The notes under the pieces are model-generated. The model did not search any database and was not told where the DNA came from. It saw nothing but the letters and a program-made list of their open reading frames with translations. The position numbers and the translations under genes were made by a program. 64,000 bases of DNA, taken from positions 426,423 to 490,422 of the forward strand of contig JACRBT010000002.1 of NCBI GenBank assembly GCA_016234445.1, in the 5' to 3' direction. The number at the start of each line of letters is the position of its first letter. Position 1 is the first letter of the stretch. Positions 48,031-55,647 of this stretch are shown here, piece after piece. The stretch is from Chloroflexota bacterium. GTDB lineage: Bacteria > Chloroflexota > Dehalococcoidia > Tepidiformales > Tepidiformaceae.

Positions 48031-48696
48031 CTACACTCGATTCTCGAGAGCCCGGCGCAACTTCTGCATGCCGAGGCGGATACGCGTCTTCACGGTGCCC
48101 AGGGGCTCGTGGAGAGCGGCGGAGATTTCCTGCTGGGTGAACCCGCCGAAGTAGGCGAGTTCGAGGGCACGGCGCTGGTCGGCCGGGAGCCCGACGAGTG
48201 CGGCGCGCACCAGCTTCTGGGCCTCGTGGAGCTGCGCGGCGAGCACGGGGTCATCGGTGTCAGCGGGAACGAGGGTGGCGGGATCGTCGTCACTGGTATC
48301 GCCGTTGAGGGCTTCGCGGCGATGGCGCCGGCCGCGGGAGCGGAGTTCGTCAACGGAACGGTTCCGGGCGACGCTCATCAGCCAGCTCAGGAAGCGGCCG
48401 CGCTCGGCGATAAAGGTCTCAGGGCGGCGCCAGAGCCGGACGAACACGTCCTGGGTCACGTCCTCGGCTTCGTGGACGTCGGCGAGGACACGCAGACTGG
48501 CGGAGTAGACGAGCGCGACGTAGCGGTCGTAGATGGCCGCGAAGGCGAGGGGGTCGCGGATCACGACGGCTGCCATGAGGGCCTCATCGCTCCAGGTTCG
48601 GCGGCCGGAGAGGTCGTCGCCGACCGGGACCGCAATATCACCGGTCCCGGTGATGTTACGTAGACTAGAGGCGCCTGGATCTCCGCGAAGGCTCAT
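48031..48696 (-). CDS. ECF RNA polymerase sigma factor, SigK/RpoE-like
   Basis: A 221-aa sigma factor. Region 2 (about residues 45-115) has AFAAIYDRYVALVYSASLRV and DVTQDVFVRLWRRP; region 4 (about 165-220) has LPADQRRALELAYFGGFTQQ and GTVKTRIRLGMQKLR. The first 40 residues are an extra leader encoded by DNA with an 8-bp inverted repeat (48637-48654). The ATG has GAGG 7 nt upstream. Co-transcribed with its anti-sigma gene, divergent from the HtrA gene, a plausible target in an envelope-stress circuit. Confidence 0.9.
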   Translation of the reverse strand: MSLRGDPGASSLRNITGTGDIAVPVGDDLSGRRTWSDEALMAAVVIRDPLAFAAIYDRYVALVYSASLRVLADVHEAEDVTQDVFVRLWRRPETFIAERGRFLSWLMSVARNRSVDELRSRGRRHRREALNGDTSDDDPATLVPADTDDPVLAAQLHEAQKLVRAALVGLPADQRRALELAYFGGFTQQEISAALHEPLGTVKTRIRLGMQKLRRALENRV

Positions 48697-48713
48697 GCGC
48701 TGCCTCGGCTCGA

Positions 48714-48741
48714 ATCATACACCGGGGAAACCCCGCGCCAA
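48714..48741 (-). promoter_or_regulatory. Promoter of the sigma/anti-sigma operon
   Basis: TTGGCG, a 16-bp spacer and TATGAT on the minus strand. The spacer contains CGGGG-TTT-CCCCG, a short inverted repeat that could be an operator. Confidence 0.45.
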
Positions 48742-48841
48742 GCTCTCTCCTTTACCGGGCCATTGCATTCCCCGGAGGGGTTTACGGCGGATTTGCAGGT
48801 CATCCGCGACACTGGCCCTACACCCACTCGCAGGAGTTCCC

Positions 48842-49972
48842 GTGAAGATGCCCCGCTTCGCTCGCCTTTTCGCCATCCCCCTGGCCGGGGTCGCCCTCCT
48901 GGCGGCGGCAGCGTGCTCGTCCGAAAACAGCACACCGCTCGCCGGCACGGAGGCAGACGCTTCCCCGGCGAGCGCCACGGCGGCCGCTTCGATCCAACCC
49001 GCCACCACGACCACGTCGTTCGCAACCACGAAGGAGATGTCGGTGGCCGACCTGGTGAAGCTGGCCGAGCCGTCCGTGGTGCGGATCGAGACAACCTCCG
49101 GTGTGGGTTCGGGGTTCGTTGTCAGCGCCGACGGGGACATCATCACGAACAACCACGTGGTGACTTCGGCCGCCGGCCGGACGCTGGCGACGGTGCAGGT
49201 CACCTTGAACGACGGCGCAGTGAAGACGGGAAAGGTGGTCGGGGTCGACCCGCGTTCGGACCTGGCGCTGATCAAGATCGACCTTTCGGGCCTGAAGCCC
49301 CTCAAGTTCGGGAGCCTCGCCAACACGCTGGTCGGCCAGGACGTCGTGGCGATCGGGTTCGCGCTCGACCTCAGCGGCGGTGAGGGCGCTTCGTTTTCGG
49401 TGACGCGCGGCATCGTGAGTGCGAAGAACCGGGGGATCGAGGAGAGCTCGACGATCCTGGGGGCGATCCAGACGGATGCCGCCATCAACCACGGCAACAG
49501 CGGCGGGCCGCTGCTCAACCTTGCCGGCGAAGTGATCGGTGTGAACACGGCGATCAAGTCGGACCCCACGACGGGAGAAGTGGCGCCCGGGATCGGCTTC
49601 GCCGTCGGCGTGGACACCGTGAAGGCGGTGTACAGCCAGCTGAAGGAGAACGGGAAGGTCAACCGCGGCCTGCTCGGGATCACCGCTTTCGACGCGCTCC
49701 GGCCGGCGCGGGCGGCGGAACTCGGGATACCGGCGGAAGGCGGCGTGGTCCTCGGAGACCGCAGCGTCCAGAACGGGGGCCCGGCGGCAACCGCGGGCAT
49801 CAAGGCTGGCGACGTCATCGTTTCGATCGGAGGCGACCGGGTGCGGAACGAAGCCGACCTCGCGGTCGCCATGATCGACCACCATCCGGGTGAGGTTGTG
49901 GACGTGGAGATCTATCGCGACGGGAAGAAGCTGACCGTGAAGGTGACCCTGGGGACAGCCCCCGCGGCCTGA
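48842..49972 (+). CDS. HtrA/DegP-like S1C serine protease, lipoprotein
   Basis: A 376-aa envelope protease. A lipoprotein signal ends at Cys25 (LLAAAACSSEN). The chymotrypsin-like domain (about 65-265) has the triad His105 in ITNNHVVTS, Asp140 in RSDLALIKID and Ser220 in HGNSGGPLLN. One PDZ domain follows (about 275-375, GLLGITAFDALRP, AGIKAGDVIVSIGGDRV). It degrades or chaperones misfolded exported proteins. AGGAG lies 6 nt before the GTG. Divergent from the ECF sigma operon. Confidence 0.92.
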   Translation: MKMPRFARLFAIPLAGVALLAAAACSSENSTPLAGTEADASPASATAAASIQPATTTTSFATTKEMSVADLVKLAEPSVVRIETTSGVGSGFVVSADGDIITNNHVVTSAAGRTLATVQVTLNDGAVKTGKVVGVDPRSDLALIKIDLSGLKPLKFGSLANTLVGQDVVAIGFALDLSGGEGASFSVTRGIVSAKNRGIEESSTILGAIQTDAAINHGNSGGPLLNLAGEVIGVNTAIKSDPTTGEVAPGIGFAVGVDTVKAVYSQLKENGKVNRGLLGITAFDALRPARAAELGIPAEGGVVLGDRSVQNGGPAATAGIKAGDVIVSIGGDRVRNEADLAVAMIDHHPGEVVDVEIYRDGKKLTVKVTLGTAPAA

Positions 49973-50030
49973 CCGCCTTTCCCAATTCCCGCCAGGGCGC
50001 GGCAGCTTTGTGCAGGCGCCGGGCCGTCGA

Positions 50031-50036
50031 TAAGCT
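50031..50036 (+). promoter_or_regulatory. -10 element, leaderless type
   Basis: TAAGCT ends 6 nt before the GTG of the BtuF-like gene. Confidence 0.4.
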
Positions 50037-50042
50037 CCTCTG

Positions 50043-50825
50043 GTGGAACCCCAGCGCGTCGTGTCGCTCGTCCCCAGCCTGACGGAGCTGCTGTTCTGGC
50101 TGGGCCGCGGTGACCGCGTCGTCGGGCGGACGCGGTTCTGTACGGAACCGGCCGGCGAGGTCGAGCGCGCGGCGGTCGTGGGCGGGACCAAGGACCCGGA
50201 CCTGGCGACGGTACAGGCGCTGCGGCCCGACCTCGTGGTGGCGAACAAGGAAGAGAACCGGCGCGAGGACGTCGAGGCCCTCAGGTCGGCCGGCATCGAG
50301 GTACTCCTGACCGACCCGAACAGCGTGGACGAGGCGGCGGCGATGATCGTGGAGTTGGGACGCCGGGTGGGGGCCAACGAGCGGGCACAGATGCTGGTGC
50401 ACGAGATCGAAGAGGCGCTGACGGGAGTCGAGCCGGGAACGGGGTTGCGCGTGTTCGTCGGCGTCTGGCGGAAGCCGCTGCTGGGGCTGGGGTCCGAGAC
50501 ATACGGCAGCGACTTGATCGAGCGATGCGGGGGCGTCAACGTCCTCTCCCATCTCACGCGGTACCCGGAGGTGGCCCTGGAGTCTCTCGCGGCGTTACGG
50601 CCGGAGATGGTGTTGCTCCCGGACGAGCCTTACGCGTGGCGTCAGGCCCACGCCGCCGAGTTCGCCGCGGTCGCCCCGGCGAGGGTGATCGATGGGAAGT
50701 GGCTGTGGTGGTACGGACCGCGAATGCCAGCCGCGATCCGGCAGCTGCGGGCGCTGCTGGCTCCCTCACCCCCTGGCCCCCTCTCCACCTTCGGTGGAGA
50801 AGGGGAAGTAACCGGGAGAGGGTGA
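50043..50825 (+). CDS. BtuF/TroA-like helical-backbone binding protein without signal peptide
   Basis: A 260-aa protein of the cobalamin/siderophore-binding fold: RVVSLVPSLTELLFWLGRG, VVGRTRFCTEPAGE, VGGTKDPDLATVQALRPDLV, GSETYGSDLIERCGGVNVL and LWWYGPRMPAAI. Members are normally exported, yet this one begins directly at the domain with a GTG after a leaderless-type -10 box, so it is probably cytoplasmic. Its last 18 residues are encoded by a dispersed hairpin repeat. No permease or ATPase is adjacent. Confidence 0.75.
   Translation: MEPQRVVSLVPSLTELLFWLGRGDRVVGRTRFCTEPAGEVERAAVVGGTKDPDLATVQALRPDLVVANKEENRREDVEALRSAGIEVLLTDPNSVDEAAAMIVELGRRVGANERAQMLVHEIEEALTGVEPGTGLRVFVGVWRKPLLGLGSETYGSDLIERCGGVNVLSHLTRYPEVALESLAALRPEMVLLPDEPYAWRQAHAAEFAAVAPARVIDGKWLWWYGPRMPAAIRQLRALLAPSPPGPLSTFGGEGEVTGRG
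50760..50803 (+). repeat. Dispersed hairpin repeat, copy 1
   Basis: CCCTCACCCCCTGGCCCCCT followed by CTCCACC-TTC-GGTGGAG. Related copies lie near 57538 and 59351. This copy is inside the 3' end of the BtuF-like gene. Confidence 0.6.
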
Positions 50826-50827
50826 CG

Positions 50828-51586
50828 ATGGGGGCCGGGACGCGGGGGCAGCAGGTGGAGATTGTAGTGGTGGATCAGGGTGCGTTCGGGGAGGCGGCGC
50901 TTGAGCATCTGCTCCGAGCGACCGGGGGCGTCGCACGGCCGGTCGTGGGGCTGGCGACGGGGAACACACCTGTTGGGCTGTATGCGGCGCTCCGGGCGCG
51001 GGGGGACGCTGCCTGGATTGCGCGGGTGCGGCCGTTCGCCATCGACGAATACGGCGGGAGGGGCGACCACCCCTGCGCGAACCGCGCCTATTTCGCCTCC
51101 CACTGGGAGGCGATCCCGGGGGCGGCGGCGGTCGAGCAGTTCGACCCGGATGCCCCCGACCGAGCAGCCGAGTGCGGGCGGCTGGCGGCGGCGCTGCGAG
51201 CAGCCGGGGGCCTGGACCTCGTGGTGCTCGGGATCGGGAGGAACGGGCACCTCGCCTTCAACGAACCAGGATCGGAGGCGGGGTCGATGGCGCGCGAGGT
51301 GCGGCTGACCGAAGCATCCATGGACGCTGCCCGCGGGTGCTGGGGCGACGAAACGCCCGAGACGGGGCTGACGCTTGGCCTCGCGGAGATCCTGGGCGCC
51401 CGGACGGCACTGCTCCTGGCGAACGGCGCCGCAAAGGCCGGGATCGTCGCGCGGGCACTGGAAGGGGCGAGCGGGCCAGGCTGCCCGGCGAGCTACCTCC
51501 AGCGGCACCCACGGGCAGTGGTCGTGCTGGACACGGACGCGGCGGCGCTGCTCAGGCGGGGTGCAGGCGCCATTCGTCGCGATTGA
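50828..51586 (+). CDS. nagB: Glucosamine-6-phosphate deaminase
   Basis: A 252-aa sugar-phosphate deaminase/isomerase that makes fructose-6-phosphate and ammonia. GLATGNTPVGLYAAL is the phosphate-binding loop, AIDEYGG the family hallmark (DEY/W), LVVLGIGRNGHLAFNEPGS the catalytic block with His. Length is normal. Its 3' end overlaps the convergent nagA by 35 bp; together they convert GlcNAc-6-phosphate to glycolytic intermediates. Confidence 0.88.
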   Translation: MGAGTRGQQVEIVVVDQGAFGEAALEHLLRATGGVARPVVGLATGNTPVGLYAALRARGDAAWIARVRPFAIDEYGGRGDHPCANRAYFASHWEAIPGAAAVEQFDPDAPDRAAECGRLAAALRAAGGLDLVVLGIGRNGHLAFNEPGSEAGSMAREVRLTEASMDAARGCWGDETPETGLTLGLAEILGARTALLLANGAAKAGIVARALEGASGPGCPASYLQRHPRAVVVLDTDAAALLRRGAGAIRRD

Positions 51587-52727
51587 AGGCGACTTCGCCC
51601 CGGCAGAGGGTCGCGGCCACGGCCAGGTCACTGTCGAGGAAGACGACGTCGGCGTCGTAGCCGCGTTCGAGGCAGCCCTTCGAGCGCTGGACTCCGGCGA
51701 CCCGGGCCGGGTTCGTCGCACAAAGCCGGAACGCGGTCGGGAGATCGAGGCCGAGGAACTCGACGACGTTGCGGAAGTGCTGGTCGATGGGGGCGACACT
51801 GCCGACGATGGTGCCGTCGGCGCGTTCGGCCTTCGCGCCGGTCACCTTCACCTCCTGGCCGGCGAATTGGCCGCCTTCGGAGCCAGTACCGGCGATGTGG
51901 AGGTTGTCCGTGACGACGACGGCGCGGTGGGGGCCGAGGACGCGGTAGGCAAGGCGCAGCGGCTCCGGGGCGATGTGAGCGCCGTCGCAGATGAGTTCGC
52001 AGGTGACCGATTCCTCGAGCAACGCCGCAACGATCGGTCCGCCTTCGCGCTGGTGGATGGGCCGCATTGCATTGAAGAGGTGGGTGACGTGCTTGACGCC
52101 GCCTTCGAACCCGGCGCGGCACTCCTCGGCGGTGGCGTCGGTGTGGCCCATGGCGGGGAGAGCGCCGCTGGCGGCGATGGCGGCAGCGAGTTCGAGGGCA
52201 TCGGGCAGTTCGGGGGCGAAAGTGACCTGGCGGATGAGTCCGCGGGCGGCGGCCTGGTAGCGGTCGAACTCCCACGGGCGGGGGGCGCGGAGCATCGCGG
52301 GGTCGAAGGCTCCCTTGCGCAGGGGATTGATGAACGGGCCTTCGAGGTGGAAGCCGACCGGCTCGGCGCCGGGGGTGGCGGCGACGGTCGGGGCGAGGCT
52401 TTCGAAGATGGCGGCGGTTTCGTCCTCGTCGCGGCCGATGGTGCTGATCAGATACGAGGTGAGGCCGTTTTGCGGCGCCCAGGCGCTGTAGGCACGGATG
52501 CGGTCGGGGTCGCGGCGGAAGAAGGAGTGGCCGCCGCCGCCGTGGACATGGACGTCGATGAACCCGGGGCCGGCGGTCAAGCCCTGTGCGTCGAAGACGG
52601 CCGCGCCCGCCGATTCGACCTTGCGCCCGATGGCGACGATCCGCGGGCCCTCGCAGAGGAGGTCGCCGCGGGAGAGGCCCCCGGGGAGGGCGAGGATGGC
52701 GTTCGAAACGAGGAGCCTGCCGGGCAT
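51552..52727 (-). CDS. nagA: N-acetylglucosamine-6-phosphate deacetylase
   Basis: A 391-aa amidohydrolase removing acetate from GlcNAc-6-phosphate. The metal site is seen in PGFIDVHVHGGGGHSF, FHLEGPFINPLRKGAFDP, ALPAMGHTDATAEE and HLFNAMRPIHQREGG; VTDNLHIAG carries the catalytic Asp. Encoded convergently to nagB with overlapping ends, an unusual layout for a pair that is often one operon. Confidence 0.93.
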   Translation of the reverse strand: MPGRLLVSNAILALPGGLSRGDLLCEGPRIVAIGRKVESAGAAVFDAQGLTAGPGFIDVHVHGGGGHSFFRRDPDRIRAYSAWAPQNGLTSYLISTIGRDEDETAAIFESLAPTVAATPGAEPVGFHLEGPFINPLRKGAFDPAMLRAPRPWEFDRYQAAARGLIRQVTFAPELPDALELAAAIAASGALPAMGHTDATAEECRAGFEGGVKHVTHLFNAMRPIHQREGGPIVAALLEESVTCELICDGAHIAPEPLRLAYRVLGPHRAVVVTDNLHIAGTGSEGGQFAGQEVKVTGAKAERADGTIVGSVAPIDQHFRNVVEFLGLDLPTAFRLCATNPARVAGVQRSKGCLERGYDADVVFLDSDLAVAATLCRGEVAFNRDEWRLHPA

Positions 52728-52791
52728 GGCGCCATTATGACCGAGCAGCGACGAGGCTGCCCGGCCTGACGAGTCGAGCCGGCCAGGAGTC

Positions 52792-54015
52792 TCAGTTCGC
52801 CGGCTTGTCCGCGGTGGCGTAGGCGACGACGCCGGCGTCCGTGCCTTCGGGCTTCTGCTGGCGGGGGTGGCTGGCGTTGTGGGCGCGGATCGCGGAGAGG
52901 ACCGCCTGGCCGGCTTTCTCCATCAGCTCCTGCTTGTGCTCGGCGACGGCGTCGGCCGAGCGCTGGACCGGTTCGATCATCCGGGTGACGCGGGGGATGA
53001 CGTAGCGCGCGAAGAGTTCGTAGCTGCGGAGGCACTGGTCGGGCGCGGCCCAGTCGTGGGCAAAACCGAGGAGCGTGCCAAAGCCGCCGCTGATCTCCTG
53101 GAGGTGGGCGATCTTCTCGACGGCTTCCTCGGGGGTGCCAAACATGGCGGCGCCGGAACGGTCCATCGCGGTGGCCATGGCGACGCCGTCCTCGATGTGG
53201 TTGGCGTTCGGGCGGCCGAGGATGTCGACGTTGTATTCGTTGTGCCAGCGCTTGAGGCCTTCGGCGACTTCGGCCAGGGCCTGTTCCTTCGTTGGGGCGA
53301 TGTGCCACTGGCTGAGGACGCGCCAGTTCTTGCGGTCGATGACCTGGCCGTACTCCTGGGCATAGGTTTCGCCGAAGCCCCACTGGGTCGGGAGGGCGGC
53401 GAGGCCATCGGCGGTATGGCTGGCGACGGAGATGACGCCCACGCCGTACTTGCCGGCGGCTTTCATCCCGGCCGGGCTCAGGGTCGAGGCGGCGGCGATT
53501 GGCATGTCTTCCTGGAGGGGCTTGATCTGGAGCATGGCGTCGTTGAGTTCGAACCAGTCGCTCTTGTAGGTGAAAGGCTTGTCTTCGCGGAGGAGGCGGA
53601 TGATGACGCCGAGGGCCTCGTCCATGCGGTCGCGCTGGAGGGCAGGGTCGATGCCAAGGGTGCGGGCATCCGAGGGCAGCGCGCCGGGGCCGACGCCGAA
53701 CATCGCGCGCCCGCGGGTGAGATGGTCGAGCTGGACCATGCGCTGGGCGACGTTGAAGGGGTGGTGATAGGGGAGCGAGACGACGCCGGTGCCGAGCATG
53801 ATCCGGGTGGTGCGTTCGCCCGCGGCAGCGAGGAAGAGCTCGGGGGAAGCGATGGTTTCCCAGCCGCCGGAGTGGTGCTCGCCCACCCAGAACTCGTCGT
53901 ATCCGAGCTTGTCGAGGGCCTCCGCGAGGTCAAGGTCGCGGCGGATCTGGAGGGTGGGATGTTCGCCGATGGGGTGGTGCGGTGCGAGGAACACGCCGAA
54001 TTTCATGCGCGCCAT
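52792..54015 (-). CDS. LLM-class flavin-dependent oxidoreductase
   Basis: A 407-aa luciferase-like TIM-barrel oxidoreductase using FMN/F420. Features are KFGVFLAPHHPIGEHPTLQ, DEFWVGEHHSGGWETIASPE, TGVVSLPYHHPFNVAQRM and GRAMFGVGPGALPSDA, resembling limonene monooxygenase-type and SsuD-like proteins. The ATG has GGGAGG upstream; an in-frame extension beyond it covers the tRNA gene and is rejected. Confidence 0.9.
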   Translation of the reverse strand: MARMKFGVFLAPHHPIGEHPTLQIRRDLDLAEALDKLGYDEFWVGEHHSGGWETIASPELFLAAAGERTTRIMLGTGVVSLPYHHPFNVAQRMVQLDHLTRGRAMFGVGPGALPSDARTLGIDPALQRDRMDEALGVIIRLLREDKPFTYKSDWFELNDAMLQIKPLQEDMPIAAASTLSPAGMKAAGKYGVGVISVASHTADGLAALPTQWGFGETYAQEYGQVIDRKNWRVLSQWHIAPTKEQALAEVAEGLKRWHNEYNVDILGRPNANHIEDGVAMATAMDRSGAAMFGTPEEAVEKIAHLQEISGGFGTLLGFAHDWAAPDQCLRSYELFARYVIPRVTRMIEPVQRSADAVAEHKQELMEKAGQAVLSAIRAHNASHPRQQKPEGTDAGVVAYATADKPAN

Positions 54016-54070
54016 GGGGCCTCCCGGGTGGTGGGTTCGCCGCAGGGGACCGGGGCGGCGGGGGCATTCC

Positions 54071-54147
54071 TGGTGGGCGGTACTGGACTCGAACCAGTGA
54101 CCTCGTCGGTGTGAACGACGCGCTCTAACCAACTGAGCTAACCGCCC
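54071..54147 (-). tRNA. tRNA-Val (anticodon CAC)
   Basis: On the minus strand a 77-nt tRNA including encoded CCA. Acceptor stem GGGCGGT/ACCGCCC, D-arm AGCTCAGTTGGTTAGAGC, anticodon stem CGTCG/CGACG with loop TTCACAC (anticodon CAC) and T-arm with GGTTCGAGTCC. All stems pair without mismatch by eye. Confidence 0.95.
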
Positions 54148-54228
54148 CGGAACTAGCAGCATAGGATGCGGCCCGGCCGGGTTCAACCAGAGCGGGGGTG
54201 GGATGGCGGCTCGCGAACGCACGAAAGG

Positions 54229-54275
54229 GGCGCCGCTCCCGCTCTTCGCCTGTGGTGGAGAGCGGGAGCGGCGCC
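54229..54275 (-). terminator. Long hairpin, probable terminator
   Basis: A perfect 17-bp stem GGCGCCGCTCCCGCTCT / AGAGCGGGAGCGGCGCC with a 13-nt loop lies 35 bp beyond the stop of the 65-codon gene and before the tRNA. In the minus direction CCTTTCG follows; the U-tract is weak. Confidence 0.6.
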
Positions 54276-54309
54276 GTGGACGTTGCAAGGTTGCTTGCGA
54301 AGTACTGCG

Positions 54310-54507
54310 CTAGCTGTGGAGGTAGGGGCGTTCGAGGTTCGGGTTGGCAGGGCCGCTGGTGTGGAAGTAGGCCCACCAGGCGACAACGCGGCGGGTGAGT
54401 TCGAGCCGTTCGACGGGTTCGAACGCCTGGCCCGTGAGCTGGGCATGGTGGAGGTGGCGGAGGTCGTCTTCGTGGCGAGCGAGCGCCTGTTGTTCGAGCT
54501 GAAACAT
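54310..54507 (-). CDS. Small uncharacterised protein (65 aa)
   Basis: ATG with AGGAGG 7 nt upstream. The sequence starts MFQLEQQALARHEDDLRHLH and ends GPANPNLERPYLHS, with a central amphipathic helix and ELTRRVVAWWAYFHTSG. No membrane span, no known domain. The strong ribosome site and the long hairpin just downstream support a real gene. The reading frame continues upstream but is not protein-like. Confidence 0.55.
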   Translation of the reverse strand: MFQLEQQALARHEDDLRHLHHAQLTGQAFEPVERLELTRRVVAWWAYFHTSGPANPNLERPYLHS

Positions 54508-54809
54508 GGCCGTCCTCCTGGCCGCCGCATCTGGAGTCCTGGCAGCGGCCGCGGGGCACAGCATGGAGCAGGAGTGGCCTCGCCATCTATGAACTACATC
54601 ACACAAGCGGATGCAGGCGGGAAACCGGACCGGCAACGGCCGAATGGACCCTGATCAAGGGCCGATCGGCCGTGCCACGGGCGCCCTCGACCTCTTAGCG
54701 TCTGGCGAAGCACCCGGCTTCTCCTGGGAGCGGCCGGGCTAGCGTGGCAAATTCGCTGCCAACTTCCTCATTGGCGGCGAGTGGCTGGCCCGTCGCGGGC
54801 CGAGAAGAA
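54508..54809. other. Gap without a recognised gene
   Basis: About 300 bp between the 65-codon gene and the CAP-protein terminator. It contains short G/C hairpins (for example GGCCCG-TCG-CGGGCC near 54788) and the 5' leader of the small gene, but no supported coding sequence on either strand and no RNA family that I recognise. Confidence 0.4.
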
Positions 54810-54840
54810 GGGGGCGGCTGGTGGGTGCCGCCCCCTTTTT
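54810..54840. terminator. Bidirectional intrinsic terminator
   Basis: GGGGGCGGC / GCCGCCCCC (9 bp, 8-nt loop) followed by TTTTT on the plus strand and by TTCTTCTC on the minus strand. On the minus strand it ends the CAP-protein gene. Nothing recognised on the plus strand needs it. Confidence 0.75.
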
Positions 54841-54865
54841 CGTTGTCTCGAGATCCGGGTAATGG

Positions 54866-55570
54866 TCAGTCGACGAAGACGGTGACGTAGTACCACATGG
54901 CGCCGTCCGCGATGGCCACCACGCCGGCAGCGCGGAAGCGGGGTTCGAGGATGTTGGCGCGATGGCCGGGACTGGCCATGAGCCCATCGAAGGCGACGGT
55001 GGCTGACCGCGGGCCCGGGTAGTTGTTGCGGGCGAGGTTTTCGCCGGCCAGCCCGTAGCGGACGCCGCGGAGCCCCAGCTCCGAAAAGGCACTGCCGCCA
55101 TCGGGACCGTAGTGGTCGAAGTAGTGGCGGGCGACCAGGTCCCGGGCGCGAACGAGCGCGACTTCGACGAGCAGGTCGTCGGACGTGAGAGCGGCGAGGC
55201 CAGCTTCGACCCGGGCGGCGTTCATGTCCGCGAGGAGCGCGGCGGCGCGGGCGGTGTCGGGGGCCGGGGCGCTGGAGAGCTGGATGGCAGCGGGCAGGGT
55301 GCCGACCGGCTCGCCCGAGCTTTCGACCGGGGCAGGGGCCTGGGCGGACGGCGCCGCGATGGTGGCAATGGCGGCAGCAGGCGGTGTCGGTTGCGTGACA
55401 ACTGTTGGAGGGACGTAGGAGAAACCGGAAGTCGGGGCGGGTTCTGCCGAAGTATCCAGTGCAGGACTCATTGCTCCAGCCCGGGCCGGCATCCAGTCGA
55501 CCAGGATGGCAGCAGCGGAGCAGCAAGCGCCCAGCAGCACCACGGCAGCGAACGGCAAAGAGCGCCTCAC
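54866..55570 (-). CDS. CAP/SCP-domain secreted protein
   Basis: A 234-aa exported protein: a signal helix (about residues 4-26, SLPFAAVVLLGACCSAAAIL), a Pro/Ala/Thr linker to about residue 105, then a CAP domain with LADMNAARVEAGLAALTSDD, ARDLVARHYFDHYGPDGG, GENLARNNYPG and SPGHRANILEPRFRAAGV. CAP proteins of bacteria (YkwD-like) act outside the cell with unknown biochemistry. The GTG is used because any earlier start would overlap the divergent regulator gene. A terminator follows. Confidence 0.85.
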   Translation of the reverse strand: MRRSLPFAAVVLLGACCSAAAILVDWMPARAGAMSPALDTSAEPAPTSGFSYVPPTVVTQPTPPAAAIATIAAPSAQAPAPVESSGEPVGTLPAAIQLSSAPAPDTARAAALLADMNAARVEAGLAALTSDDLLVEVALVRARDLVARHYFDHYGPDGGSAFSELGLRGVRYGLAGENLARNNYPGPRSATVAFDGLMASPGHRANILEPRFRAAGVVAIADGAMWYYVTVFVD

Positions 55571-55603
55571 GCTGATGGTGTCGGCGCGTCTGCGGGGGTC
55601 CGG

Positions 55604-55624
55604 TATTGGGGGAGGCCCCCAATA
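55604..55624. promoter_or_regulatory. Palindrome between divergent genes
   Basis: TATTGGGGG-AGG-CCCCCAATA, a perfect 9-bp inverted repeat in the 77 bp between the CAP-protein GTG and the regulator TTG. It is a candidate operator for the regulator or an RNA hairpin in its leader. Confidence 0.45.
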
Positions 55625-55647
55625 GGGAGCGACCGGGGAGGGACGCG

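Noticed and set aside
54016..54288. N-terminal extension of the LLM oxidoreductase
   Set aside because: It would translate through the tRNA-Val gene; the ATG at 54015 has a good ribosome site.
54591..54654. Short frame starting ATGAACTACATC
   Set aside because: About 20 codons, no convincing ribosome spacing and no conservation evidence.
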